DNA of 64,000 bases from Lentisphaerae bacterium GWF2_49_21 (GTDB lineage Bacteria > Verrucomicrobiota > Lentisphaeria > Victivallales > GWF2-50-93), in the NCBI GenBank assembly GCA_001804805.1, contig MHBH01000026.1, forward strand, positions 62,001-126,000, in the 5' to 3' direction. A program made the translations under genes and the position numbers. Each line of letters opens with the position of its first letter. Position 1 is the first letter of the stretch. This document shows positions 16,941 through 25,400 of this stretch, one piece after another. The notes under the pieces were generated by a model, which was not told where the DNA came from, searched no databases, and was given only the letters and a program-made list of their open reading frames with translations.

Positions 16941-17437
16941 CTGAAGCCGTCCAGCAAGCCTTGATTCACCTCTGATTCCAGATTATCTTACCCGCATCAT
17001 GAAATCAAAAATCCTATCAGTAGGATTTCACCCTTTCAGAGAGTTTGCGGTATGGTTGCGGGAATTAACGAGTGCTTGGAATGCCGAGGAGATGAAGTGG
17101 TTGATGCCGCCGCGGACAATCCCTGTCCATTCCTCTGGCAATGGGATATCATCGGCTCTCATTTTAAGCCTTTTCCATGTTTATTTTCAGGGCAGGTAAT
17201 TTAGCACTCCGACACCTGGGCGAAATCACCCTGATGTTAATAAACTTCTGGGATGTCAAGGCAATGTGCGAGAAATCCGGCGGATTGGACAGTGCTGGGA
17301 AAATCACCTTGAAATCGACCTCAGTTTGGAAACAACTCAAGACCTGATCTGGCAAATCATCATGGAAAAACGTCAGTGTCTGGATCTGTTTTGAGGCGGC
17401 TGAATTCGCTGGACACATCAGCAGCTTTGATGGATGA

Positions 17438-18307
17438 CTAGGAATCCTTTTTCCGGGCATACCAGTTGGAAAACGCAGACGGGCAGGAAAATCCGAGTTC
17501 ACCGGATATCTCCTTCCTGAGGAATCCGTCTTTGAGCATTTCCTTGGCCTTTCTCATCCTTGACGCATTGATGCAGTCATGGACATTCTGTCCTGTGTAT
17601 TTCTTGAAAAGCCGGAAGAAATGGAACTTGCTGTATCCCGCAAGCCTCGCAAGTTTTTCAACTGTCATGGCTTTGCCGGAAGTACTGCATATGTGCTGAT
17701 GGATTGCGCGTATGATCTGGGCCTGATGGTTTCCATCGCCAGATCCAGCCGTATCACCGGCCATATCCTGTTCGATCATTTCAAGGAAAAGCAATGACAG
17801 CAGCCAGAGTATCTTCCTCCTTTTCAGATCTGCATCAAGAACGGAGTCTTTCATGCGAATCCATTCCTCATCGACCACGTCGTAGATTTTGCTGTTTACC
17901 AGGATCAATTCTTTTCTTGCATTGGAAATTTTTCCTCTGTTCACTTGCAGAATGCGGGCAAGCATCCGATGCTTCAGGAAAAAAATCCATAGAAGCGTGA
18001 CATTATTTGTTGCAGGGTGATAGTATCTGTCGTGCTCCTCATATGAATCGAAGAGGAATATTGTCCCGGGAGTCGCCGGATATATCAGCCTGTTCAAGCT
18101 GTTGAGGGAGTTACCCTCCAAGACTGCCAGTATCTCCCTTATCGGATGATGGTCGCTGTTTTTCCAAAGCCATCGCCTGTGCGCACCGTTCTCGACCGGT
18201 TCATGGTCGGGCTGGAAAAGCGAAGACACGATATGCCATTTTTCCGCAGAGCAAAGCATTCTCCGGTGCCTTCTGCAGAGGAAATCCTGTTTTCCAGTTT
18301 TTTCCAT
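17438..18307 (-). CDS. AraC-family transcriptional regulator
   Basis: 289 residues. The N-terminal half has degenerate cupin features (EILAVLEGNSL, IYPATPGTIFLFDSYEEHD, about 58-93). The C-terminal half has paired helix-turn-helix motifs (MTVEKLARLAGYSKFHFFRLF, about 215-235, then KEISGELGFSCPSAFSNWY near the end). It is divergent from the beta-helix lipoprotein at 18435, whose promoter lies in the shared gap, so local regulation is plausible. The first helix-turn-helix follows the family pattern closely. It is distinct from the 8173 regulator in length and sensor. Confidence 0.88.
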   Translation of the reverse strand: MEKTGKQDFLCRRHRRMLCSAEKWHIVSSLFQPDHEPVENGAHRRWLWKNSDHHPIREILAVLEGNSLNSLNRLIYPATPGTIFLFDSYEEHDRYYHPATNNVTLLWIFFLKHRMLARILQVNRGKISNARKELILVNSKIYDVVDEEWIRMKDSVLDADLKRRKILWLLSLLFLEMIEQDMAGDTAGSGDGNHQAQIIRAIHQHICSTSGKAMTVEKLARLAGYSKFHFFRLFKKYTGQNVHDCINASRMRKAKEMLKDGFLRKEISGELGFSCPSAFSNWYARKKDS

Positions 18308-18360
18308 TTCCGTTGTCCCGCAGTTGTATAATCTTCACATAATAGCAATATCCGTCAACT

Positions 18361-18403
18361 TTTAGCAATTTACATTAATTGACCCGGAGCGCAAATACAA
18401 TTA
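18361..18403. repeat. 43-bp direct repeat, copy 1 (promoter-bearing)
   Basis: Starts TTTAGCAATTTACATTAATT and ends CGCAAATACAATTA. It is identical at all 43 positions to 25233-25275. The sequences diverge on both sides, so the repeat is a discrete unit. Confidence 0.9.
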
Positions 18404-18407
18404 TAAT
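18379..18407 (+). promoter_or_regulatory. Sigma70-type promoter within and beyond the 43-bp repeat
   Basis: TTGACC (18379-18384), 17 bases, TATAAT (18402-18407). The -35 and spacer belong to the repeat, while the -10 is completed by unique DNA. It drives the lipoprotein gene 28 bases downstream. In copy 2 the -10 position reads TAATGA instead. Confidence 0.7.
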
Positions 18408-18434
18408 GCGATAAAGAAAAGAAAGGGAACCAAC

Positions 18435-19448
18435 ATGATGAGCAGGAACTCTCTTTTTTGTATGGCGATAGGGCTTTCAGTTTTGATGTTTCTAATGTCG
18501 GGATGTGTTGAAAAATCAGAAGTGCCCAAAGCAACTCAGGCACTGCCGACGGTGCCGGTGCCACCCACATCGGAACAGTCGATAAAAACGGATCAGAAAT
18601 TGCGCTGGGCGCCACCGAAAATTGAAAATCCGATTACTATTGAACTTGGTGAAGGTTTTACACAGAACCGTCTGGATGTCGACAAGGACTATATACTGAA
18701 ACTACCTGCAAAACGCAAGACTGGCGCCACCGTTGTAGTTGGAGGCCGTAACATAGTGATCATGGGCGGCTATATAACCATACCCGTGATGTCGGATCAG
18801 AAGGACGACGCGTACCGCCGCGCCCTCTATTTTGCGAAAACCGTCGGAACCGTGCATGTCGAAGGGGTACTGATCGACAACAGCGGGAATTCCGACTTCG
18901 ACGGCATCTGCATAAACGCTCCCGAAGCCATAGTCCAGATCCAGAACTGCAGAATCATCGGTTTGACAGGATTTTATACAGGCTTCCATTCCGACATCGT
19001 ACAGCCGTGGGGCGGCGTCAAGGAACTGCGCATCGACCGGCTGACCGGCTCCACCAACTATCAAGGGCTTCAGCTCGAACCGGGTCTGGGACCAATCGGT
19101 TCAGCAGAGATTTCCCACGCGGATTTCAAGTTCCTGCCCAACTCCCACCAAAAGACGTCATATATGATTTGGTTGACCAAAAAGGATGGAAGCTTGGCCT
19201 ATCCGGTCTCTTTTGAGGATGTTTACGTAATACCACGCGAGGGTCAGACTGCCGGTCAGACTGTGTGGCCCCATGTGGAAATGCCACAGGCCGTGGCGGC
19301 AGTGCAAAACGGCAAGGAAGTTTCCTGGCCCGCTTTGAAGATAATCAAGGGCCTGGTCACAGAAGGGACACCTCCTGGAGGCGAGTTTGTCCCCGAGGGA
19401 GTCGCAGGCTTGAATTATCATTCCCCTGGCTATACGTCAACCAAATAA
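18435..19448 (+). CDS. Beta-helix lipoprotein
   Basis: 337 residues with a lipoprotein signal peptide (lipobox LMSGC, Cys about residue 24), so it is predicted to be anchored in a membrane facing the periplasm or surface. The body has parallel beta-helix repeats (VVVGGRNIVIMGGYITIP, VHVEGVLIDNSGNSDFDGICINAPEAI, IQNCRIIGLTG, IDRLTGSTNYQGLQLEP), like pectate-lyase or surface beta-helix proteins. No catalytic residues can be named. It is driven by the promoter in the 43-bp repeat and followed by a ceramidase-like gene. A role in polysaccharide binding or cleavage is inferred only from the fold. Confidence 0.75.
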   Translation: MMSRNSLFCMAIGLSVLMFLMSGCVEKSEVPKATQALPTVPVPPTSEQSIKTDQKLRWAPPKIENPITIELGEGFTQNRLDVDKDYILKLPAKRKTGATVVVGGRNIVIMGGYITIPVMSDQKDDAYRRALYFAKTVGTVHVEGVLIDNSGNSDFDGICINAPEAIVQIQNCRIIGLTGFYTGFHSDIVQPWGGVKELRIDRLTGSTNYQGLQLEPGLGPIGSAEISHADFKFLPNSHQKTSYMIWLTKKDGSLAYPVSFEDVYVIPREGQTAGQTVWPHVEMPQAVAAVQNGKEVSWPALKIIKGLVTEGTPPGGEFVPEGVAGLNYHSPGYTSTK

Positions 19449-19473
19449 AGAATTTATGTTAAATCCGTCCCAA

Positions 19474-19507
19474 ATCTAAATCGGAAGTTTTTTTAGGACA
19501 GCAATGA
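19474..19507. repeat. 34-bp near-direct repeat, copy 1
   Basis: Contains ATCTAAATC and GAAGTTT. It matches 26895-26928 with about six mismatches over 34 bases. Both copies sit just before the second gene following a 43-bp repeat. Confidence 0.6.
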
Positions 19508-19557
19508 AAACAAATAAAAAAGCATTTATTGCACACATTAGGGCAAGGGAGGATAAA

Positions 19558-20886
19558 ATGATAAGATTTGGATTTTCAAAGACAGATATTACTCCGAGGG
19601 TAGGGGTGGAGCTGTCAGGCTTCGGTCCATACTGGCACAGGCAGTCGATTGCAGTGCGCGACAGGCTTTCGGCAAAAGCCATGGCATTGACCAATGGAAA
19701 GAGGACGGTGGTACTGTTAAGCCTTGATCTTCTCCTCATCAGCCGCGAAATAACTGACAAGACCAGGAAACTGGTTGCTGATAAATATTCAGAGCCGTGC
19801 GATGTGATCATACATTGCACGCATACACACAGCGGGCCGGCCGTCTATGGGATTGAAGGCTGGGGAGAAATTGATGTCCCATACTGCGAACTTCTCCCGA
19901 ACCGTCTGGCAGAAGCATGTCTTGAGGCGATACAGAATATGAAGGAAGCGACAGTCTCCCATGCTGAAGTTCCGTGCGTCGGCATAGGATTTAACAGGGA
20001 ATATGACAAGGTCGAACAGCCAATTGAAACTGTCATCCGGGATGATTGGCGTCCGGCGAAACCTGAACTTACGGAAACAACCTGCCATGTCCTTAAATTT
20101 GAATCAGATGGGAAGATGATCGGTTTTATCAGCCATTTCGGATGTCATCCGGTCGTGTGCTGTAGGCAGACACGATATATACATGGCGACTACTGTGGCG
20201 TTGCTACAAACATTCTCGAGTCGGAGAATCCCGGAGCGGTTGGACTTTTCCTACAGGGAGCATTGGGGGATGTCGACAGCTGTTTTGTACACAAGCCTGA
20301 AAAGGAGTCGCTTGAGGCCTTGGATGTGATAGCCGCAAGATATGTGAAGGCCGTGCGTGAAGGTCTCAAGCAGGCAAAGCCTGTCACAATAGATAAGATT
20401 TCTTCAGCCGCGTCACGTGTGAATTTCAGCAGAAAGAATCTTGATGTTGAAACACTGAAGAAACTGCTGGCTGAAAAGGAGAATCTCTTTGCGCAAAAAG
20501 GTGCCAGCGACGAGGACCGGAACGTCCGGATGTCCGGAGTTTATGTCACCAATCTTAGGAAACTCATAGCCAGGATGGAGAAGGACGGATTCAAGAACGA
20601 CACTGCGGAGCTCAATGCCCTGCACATGGGGCCGATAGCAATTTTGACAACTCCGTTCGAAGTTTTCCAAGCGATCAAGAATGACGTCAGGAAACAGAGC
20701 AAATTTAAAAACACATGGGTGCTGAGCGTAACTAACGAGTGTAAAGGTTATGCTCCCGACGATACGACGGCTAAACGCGGAGGTTATGCCGCAGAACAGG
20801 TTCCGATGATGATCGGCGAACCTCCTTATGCGGATATCCACGGAGAACTTGTGAAGGCGTTGATTGAACTTGAAAAGAAATTATAA
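19558..20886 (+). CDS. Neutral/alkaline ceramidase N-terminal-like hydrolase
   Basis: About 442 residues of the neutral/alkaline non-lysosomal ceramidase-like family that is frequent in PVC genomes. FGFSKTDITPRVGVELSGFG opens the domain, CTHTHSGPAV carries the zinc-binding histidines (about residue 83), and HFGCHPVVCC, FLQGALGDV and the late TNECKGYAPDD follow the family order. No signal peptide is seen from the chosen start. The ATG at 19558 has GGAGG 5 bases upstream; a longer start at 19504 would lie in the 34-bp repeat. True substrates of bacterial members are mostly unknown, so ceramide amidase activity is only inferred. Confidence 0.82.
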   Translation: MIRFGFSKTDITPRVGVELSGFGPYWHRQSIAVRDRLSAKAMALTNGKRTVVLLSLDLLLISREITDKTRKLVADKYSEPCDVIIHCTHTHSGPAVYGIEGWGEIDVPYCELLPNRLAEACLEAIQNMKEATVSHAEVPCVGIGFNREYDKVEQPIETVIRDDWRPAKPELTETTCHVLKFESDGKMIGFISHFGCHPVVCCRQTRYIHGDYCGVATNILESENPGAVGLFLQGALGDVDSCFVHKPEKESLEALDVIAARYVKAVREGLKQAKPVTIDKISSAASRVNFSRKNLDVETLKKLLAEKENLFAQKGASDEDRNVRMSGVYVTNLRKLIARMEKDGFKNDTAELNALHMGPIAILTTPFEVFQAIKNDVRKQSKFKNTWVLSVTNECKGYAPDDTTAKRGGYAAEQVPMMIGEPPYADIHGELVKALIELEKKL

Positions 20887-20915
20887 GGAGATTTCTAAAT
20901 TTGATTTTTGAATTC

Positions 20916-21050
20916 GTTTGTAGTCAATGTCGTAAGACATGTTCTTAAGTAGGTACGTGCTTTAGCATGTACCATCTTTAAGAAAGGGACAGCCTAAAGG
21001 CCGTCCCTACTTTTAAAACAACAGCCCTTACGATGGGTTTAACTACGAAC
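20916..21050. repeat. Intergenic element with inverted ends and internal hairpins, copy 1
   Basis: GTTTGTAGTCAATGTCGTAAG (read in two parts, 20916-20936) and CTTACGATGGGTTTAACTACGAAC (21027-21050) are inverted relatives. In between lie TTCTTAA...TTAAGAA enclosing GGTACGTGC/GCATGTACC (20943-20984) and GGGACAGCCT/AGGCCGTCCC (20987-21007). A rearranged copy is at 38681-38760. Confidence 0.6.
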
Positions 21051-21110
21051 AAAATCCAAAATAAAATTTGCTTATTGGTTTTGTCCTAACATAAGAAAGG
21101 AAGATGTGTC

Positions 21111-22352
21111 ATGAAAGATATCAAAATGGAAAAACTCGCGATTGCCGGAGGGAAACCCGTGTCAGCAGAACAGCTCAAGCCCATGGCTTGGCCCCCGAGG
21201 GATAAGGCTACGGCAAAGAGGCTGAATGAAGTTTATATGAGTGGAAAATGGTCGTTCAATGGGCCCGAAGAACAGGCTTTTACAAAAGAATTTGCAGCGT
21301 ATCACGGCGCGAAATATGGAGTGTTCATGTTCAACGGGACCGTGACCCTCCGATGCGCGCTGGCTTCATGCGGGGTCGGTCCGGGAGATGAAGTCATTGT
21401 TCCGGCACTGACATTTCTGGCGACGTCCACTGCCGTCAATCAGATTGGCGCAAAAACCGTATTTGCGGATATTGATCCTCTGACGCTCTGCATGGATCCA
21501 CAGAAGTTTAAGGAAGCGATCACCTCAAAGACAAAAGCAGTCATCCCTGTCCATCTCTATGGTTCGAACGCGGATCTTGATGCGATTATTTCTATTGCAA
21601 GGAAACGCGGAATATTTGTCATTGAAGACTGCGCCCACGCGCAGGGCGGTAAATGGAAAGGACGCGGCCTTGGAAGCTGGGGCGATGTCGGCTCGTTCAG
21701 TTTCCAGCAGTCAAAAACCCTTTCCTGCGGCGAAGGCGGAATCTGCCTGACCAATGATGAAAAACTGGCGGGATTTCTTTATCGTCTGAAACATATCGGA
21801 TATGCAGCCAACACGGCTCAGGGAAAAGCGGCGAGCGGACCGCCGGCTGGACTGATCTGCAACAACTTCAGGGCCACTGAATTCCAGGCGGTAGTCCTGC
21901 GCGGACAGCTCAAAAAGCTTGACAAGCTGATCGGCCTTTACAACAGGAATGCCCTGCGTCTTGAAAAACAGCTTGCGGGCGTTCCCGGACTCCGCATCCA
22001 GACACGCGGAAGGCTTTCAGGACCCCAGAGCTATTATGGATGGGCGATGGCGTTTGAAGATGAAGTTTTTGCCGGTGTCCCGTTCAACCGGATCCAAGAG
22101 GCGGCAAAAGCTGAAGGTCTGCCAGTTGGGGGCACTTACGGTCCAGTGTATAAGCACATGCTGTGGAACCTGCCCAAATCCACATATAGGATTGCGAATG
22201 GGAAATGTCCGGTGGCGGAAGGACTGGCTTCAACAAAGACGGCAGTTCTTGCTCATCAGTGGCTCGGTTCGGACATCGCGACAATCGATTCGATCGCAAG
22301 AATTTTTGCGAAGATCGCAGCCAACGCGGACGCGCTGAGGAAGATGAAGTGA
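21111..22352 (+). CDS. DegT/DnrJ/EryC1/StrS-family sugar aminotransferase
   Basis: 413 residues, PLP-dependent. KLAIAGGKPV at the N-terminus, GDEVIVPALTFLATSTAV, FVIEDCAHAQGG and the PLP-lysine motif SFQQSKTLSCGEGG (Lys about residue 204) define the family, whose members aminate keto sugars or scyllo-inosose-type substrates. In Lentisphaerota and Planctomycetes many copies lie beside sulfatases and secreted glycan genes rather than LPS genes. A second member lies at 25401. AAGGAAGATG lies shortly before the ATG; MEKLAIAGGKP at 21126 is an alternative start. The substrate is unknown. Confidence 0.9.
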   Translation: MKDIKMEKLAIAGGKPVSAEQLKPMAWPPRDKATAKRLNEVYMSGKWSFNGPEEQAFTKEFAAYHGAKYGVFMFNGTVTLRCALASCGVGPGDEVIVPALTFLATSTAVNQIGAKTVFADIDPLTLCMDPQKFKEAITSKTKAVIPVHLYGSNADLDAIISIARKRGIFVIEDCAHAQGGKWKGRGLGSWGDVGSFSFQQSKTLSCGEGGICLTNDEKLAGFLYRLKHIGYAANTAQGKAASGPPAGLICNNFRATEFQAVVLRGQLKKLDKLIGLYNRNALRLEKQLAGVPGLRIQTRGRLSGPQSYYGWAMAFEDEVFAGVPFNRIQEAAKAEGLPVGGTYGPVYKHMLWNLPKSTYRIANGKCPVAEGLASTKTAVLAHQWLGSDIATIDSIARIFAKIAANADALRKMK

Positions 22353-22483
22353 TTTTCCGGCATGTCGCCGCAGAAATATAAAAATGGAATGCAAGATAAT
22401 AAGAATAGGCAACAATCGTGGACAAACAGCATATTTCAAGTTCAGGGAGAGCTCGCAAAAAATTTCGGCGTGGCAGGGCCACA

Positions 22484-23368
22484 ATGGGTGAAACAACCTT
22501 TGCCCAAGTTTTAAAAGATAGAAATATCTTGTCACACCATAGCTTCTTCTTAGCGAAGGCGGAAGCCCGTAGGACGACCGAGTCCGGCATAGTCCTTGGG
22601 CGGAGCCGGAAGGCAAGCTCAAGAGCGTTTACTCTGATTGAGCTCCTGGTCGTGATTGCGATTATCGCAATCCTAGCGTCACTGCTTCTTCCTGCACTTA
22701 AACAGGCAAAGCTCATGGCGATTTCAATCACATGCAACAGCAATCTCAAGCAGATAGGCACTTGGGGCATGATGTATGCGGGTGACTGCGATGAGATTCT
22801 CCCCACCGACGGATGCGCTGATTCTGTCAGGGGAACATCTAGCGACTATGGCGGATGTGGTGCAAATTATTCATATCCTTTCTCGTCGACAAAATGGTAT
22901 GACTCCTCGAAATGCGAATTGAGAAACAGCAATAATTCAACTTTGCAGTGTGCCCAGGCAATATCATCAATTACGCCTCAGGACACGTCCTACTTTTTCC
23001 AGACCACCTATGGACTGAACTTCTTCATGGGTTCACAATTTAAGACACCTCAAGGGGCTTGGAATTGGACTAATCCGTTGCCAAAGGTGAAACATCTGAC
23101 AGCAAAAGCATATTGGTTTACTGACGGGAGGATTGGAAGCTGGAATGGATTATATCGGATGGATTCGAGTGGTGTGAATGTGTCATATGAGCCTCATATG
23201 CCGTGGATATGGTATAAGCTTGAATTCCAGGGACATCCGGGCAGGACTGCGAATTTCGTCTTTGGAGACTGTCATACCGAGGCAATTTCAAAAAAATCTT
23301 ATCTGAATGAAAAGGGAAGCACTACAGCCAATTACATGGCCTTTACCGGTTCTCCTAACGGCCCATAA
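22484..23368 (+). CDS. Prepilin-like protein with extended, element-derived leader
   Basis: The mature part is typical: [21 protein letters not shown] then [22 protein letters not shown] and a C-terminal [16 protein letters not shown] segment of the DUF1559-like prepilin group. The leader is abnormal: instead of 5-15 residues, about 49 or more basic, low-complexity residues precede the Phe (from ATG 22484; a GTG at 22418 would add 22). The leader contains [13 protein letters not shown], encoded by TTAGCGAAGGCGGAAGC (22550-22566), a piece also found in the chimeric prepilin at 14263-15192 ([12 protein letters not shown]). Whether a peptidase can process such a leader, or whether translation starts internally, is not visible. 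Confidence 0.75.
   Translation: MGETTFAQVLKDRNILSHHSFFLAKAEARRTTESGIVLGRSRKASSRAFTLIELLVVIAIIAILASLLLPALKQAKLMAISITCNSNLKQIGTWGMMYAGDCDEILPTDGCADSVRGTSSDYGGCGANYSYPFSSTKWYDSSKCELRNSNNSTLQCAQAISSITPQDTSYFFQTTYGLNFFMGSQFKTPQGAWNWTNPLPKVKHLTAKAYWFTDGRIGSWNGLYRMDSSGVNVSYEPHMPWIWYKLEFQGHPGRTANFVFGDCHTEAISKKSYLNEKGSTTANYMAFTGSPNGP
22549..22566. repeat. GCGAAGGCGGAAGC element upstream of FTLIELL motif
   Basis: CTTAGCGAAGGCGGAAGC is identical to the coding-strand sequence at 15074-15091 in the other chimeric prepilin. In both genes it lies about 75-80 bases before a full FTLIELL-coding segment. Confidence 0.65.
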
Positions 23369-23428
23369 ATAGTATGAAGAGAGGATAAAAGATACAGCAG
23401 TAATCTGTAAATTCAGGAGGAAAGATCC

Positions 23429-25237
23429 ATGAGGCAAAAACGTATTGTTTTATTAAAGTTGCTGAGTTTGTTAATAATACTGGATTTTATTTGTGTTGTT
23501 GGAGTAACTGCGACTGAATATTACGTTGCAGTTACCGGCAATGACAGCTGGCCCGGTACAATTTCACAGCCCTGGCTGACAATTGGAAAAGCAGCAAGCA
23601 CGTTGAATGCAGGAGATACCTGTCATGTATTGGCTGGGACGTATAGTGGAAAACCAACAATTTCTATAGCAGGCACTGCAAGTTCTCCTGTTGTATTCAT
23701 AGCTTCGAAAAACGTGGTCGTTGGCGGATTTTCTTTAAGCGGCAGCTATATTCAACTGATTGGATTTGAAGTTGTAGGCCAAAATATAGGTGTCAGCGGA
23801 AGTAACTGTCAGGTACTAAATAATTACGTGCATGGCAGCACCACTAAGGGCGGTATAGATATTACGGGTAATAATAATCTCATTAAAGGGAATACGGTTG
23901 TTAGGGCAGTAGTAAGTGGAATTTACGTTAATGGACAAAATAATATTATTGAAAGTAATGAGATAAGCCATACGATGGATCATACGCCCGACCGCTCTTT
24001 TATCGAAGATGCGGATGGCCTGAGATTCCTTGGCAGCGGCCATATTATACGCAAGAATTATATTCATCACATCATGCATTCTGAAGCACCGGGGACGGAC
24101 CCGCATATAGATGGCTTCCAGACCTGGGGGCCTGCAACAAATATTCTTTTTGAGCAAAATTATTACCTGAGCGTTGATACATCCGGGAGCAATCAGATAG
24201 CGATGGCTGAAGACAAACTCGGGCCTGTCAGCGACCTTATATTTAGAAATAATATTTTTATAATGAGTGACACCGACCCGCGCTGGGACAGGGCGTATTG
24301 TCCTATAATGGTTTGTGACGATACGTATGCAGGTATTCCACAGAACATAACGATGGTAAATAATACGTTTATACATTTGGCCACCTTTTCATACACCGGT
24401 AATGGCGAAAGTGCGGTAACCTTGAGACTGGTAAATAATGCCGTGATTAAGAATAATATATTCGTTAATTGGGGGGGTGGGGTGGGAAGGGCAAGTTATA
24501 TTTCTTTAACGAATTGCAAGAATGTTGATGTAGGGAACAACTGCACATATAATAGCAACGGGACGGTTCCAGGAACGCCTTATCCCGGAGACATTTGGAT
24601 GCAGGATCCTAAATTTGTGGATTTTAATGGTAAGAATTTTAGTTTACAGTCAAACTCGCCTTGTATAGACACAGGATTAACATTGTCAATGGTGGCAGAT
24701 GACTATAACGGAACTTCTCGTCCCGTGGGAAGTGGATATGATATAGGAGCCTATGAGTACGTAGCAGGTGCGCTGCAGTTCAGCGCGGCGTCATACAGCG
24801 TGAATGAGAACGGGACGGGCGCGATGATAACGGTGACGAGGTACGGTGGCGGCATCGGGCCGTGCGGGGTGAGTTACGCGGCGAGCAACGGAACGGCGCA
24901 GACGGGCACGGACTACACAGCGGCATCGGGCACGTTGTCGTGGGCAGATGGAGATGCGGCAAACAAGACGTTTACGGTCAGTATCATAGACAACAGCGTG
25001 TATGGCGGGAACAAGACGGTGAACCTTGCGCTGAGCAACGCGACAGGCGGTGCAGCGGTGGGCAGCCCGTCAAGCGCGGTGCTGACGATTGTTGACAACG
25101 AGGTCGCAGGGTCAACGCCACCGGTATTCCAGTCGTTAAGTAAAATGATAGGAATTTTGTTTTTCATGATGATAGGAATTTTGTTTTTCATATTGCGTGG
25201 AAAGATAGCCGGAGGTGGAAAACAAATCATAATTTAG
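23429..25237 (+). CDS. Secreted parallel beta-helix/Calx-beta protein with C-terminal membrane anchor
   Basis: 602 residues: an N-terminal signal (LLSLLIILDFICVVGVTA), a DUF1565-like start (YYVAVTGNDSWPGTISQPW), and a right-handed beta-helix with many N-N-x-I/F turns (NNYVHG, NNIIESNEIS, RNNIFI, NNTFIH; about 100-440). A Calx-beta domain (FSAASYSVNENGTG...TGTDYTAASGTLSWADGD, about 450-560) and a hydrophobic C-terminus ending in basic residues follow. The Calx-beta part is much richer in GC than the AT-rich beta-helix part, so the gene is a domain mosaic. The anchor is encoded by a 24-bp tandem duplication. CAGGAGG precedes the ATG. Probably a cell-surface glycan-binding or lyase-like protein; no catalytic site is identified. 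Confidence 0.82.
   Translation: MRQKRIVLLKLLSLLIILDFICVVGVTATEYYVAVTGNDSWPGTISQPWLTIGKAASTLNAGDTCHVLAGTYSGKPTISIAGTASSPVVFIASKNVVVGGFSLSGSYIQLIGFEVVGQNIGVSGSNCQVLNNYVHGSTTKGGIDITGNNNLIKGNTVVRAVVSGIYVNGQNNIIESNEISHTMDHTPDRSFIEDADGLRFLGSGHIIRKNYIHHIMHSEAPGTDPHIDGFQTWGPATNILFEQNYYLSVDTSGSNQIAMAEDKLGPVSDLIFRNNIFIMSDTDPRWDRAYCPIMVCDDTYAGIPQNITMVNNTFIHLATFSYTGNGESAVTLRLVNNAVIKNNIFVNWGGGVGRASYISLTNCKNVDVGNNCTYNSNGTVPGTPYPGDIWMQDPKFVDFNGKNFSLQSNSPCIDTGLTLSMVADDYNGTSRPVGSGYDIGAYEYVAGALQFSAASYSVNENGTGAMITVTRYGGGIGPCGVSYAASNGTAQTGTDYTAASGTLSWADGDAANKTFTVSIIDNSVYGGNKTVNLALSNATGGAAVGSPSSAVLTIVDNEVAGSTPPVFQSLSKMIGILFFMMIGILFFILRGKIAGGGKQIII
25145..25192. repeat. 24-bp tandem duplication encoding the C-terminal anchor
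   Basis: The unit ATGATAGGAATTTTGTTTTT plus CATG occurs twice (25145-25168, 25169-25192) with one terminal mismatch, coding for MIGILFFM twice. Confidence 0.85.
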
Positions 25238-25305
25238 CAATTTACATTAATTGACCCGGAGCGCAAATACAATTAATGAACTACCTCGACGCAAGCATCG
25301 AGGTA
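25233..25305. repeat. 43-bp direct repeat, copy 2, followed by a hairpin
   Basis: 25233-25275 equals 18361-18403 exactly. Immediately after lies TACCTCGA-(8)-TCGAGGTA (25282-25305), a perfect 8-bp stem, and a further CCGACC/GGTCGG hairpin at 25348-25363. Translated, this stretch mimics an N-terminal extension of the next gene but looks like repeat DNA. Confidence 0.85.
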
Positions 25306-25400
25306 TCAAAAATAAAACAGGAACGAATCCAAGAAAAGAAATCAAAGCCGACCCAAAGGTCGGGGAATTTGACCCAACTAAGATTAAATGTGGGGTAAAT

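Larger units (their letters stand above)
16427..17437. other. 1-kb intergenic region: AT-rich regulatory part, long hairpin, decayed sequence
   Basis: 16427-16780 is very AT-rich and probably regulatory. 16897-16940 is a 20-bp perfect hairpin. 17009-17028 is an 8-bp hairpin (AAATCCTA-TCAG-TAGGATTT). 17189-17253 shares a short core (TCACCC.GA.GTTAAT and ACTTCTG) with 33228-33262. Protein-like scraps appear on the minus strand but with stops. No gene can be supported. Confidence 0.5.

Noticed and set aside
22084-22806. A 240-codon minus-strand frame opposite the DegT and prepilin genes
   Set aside because: It spans two plus-strand genes with clear families and has no coherent motif.
25251-25400. 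N-terminal extension of the second DegT aminotransferase
   Set aside because: It translates the 43-bp repeat and hairpin DNA; the homologous start is MEKLAINGG at 25401.
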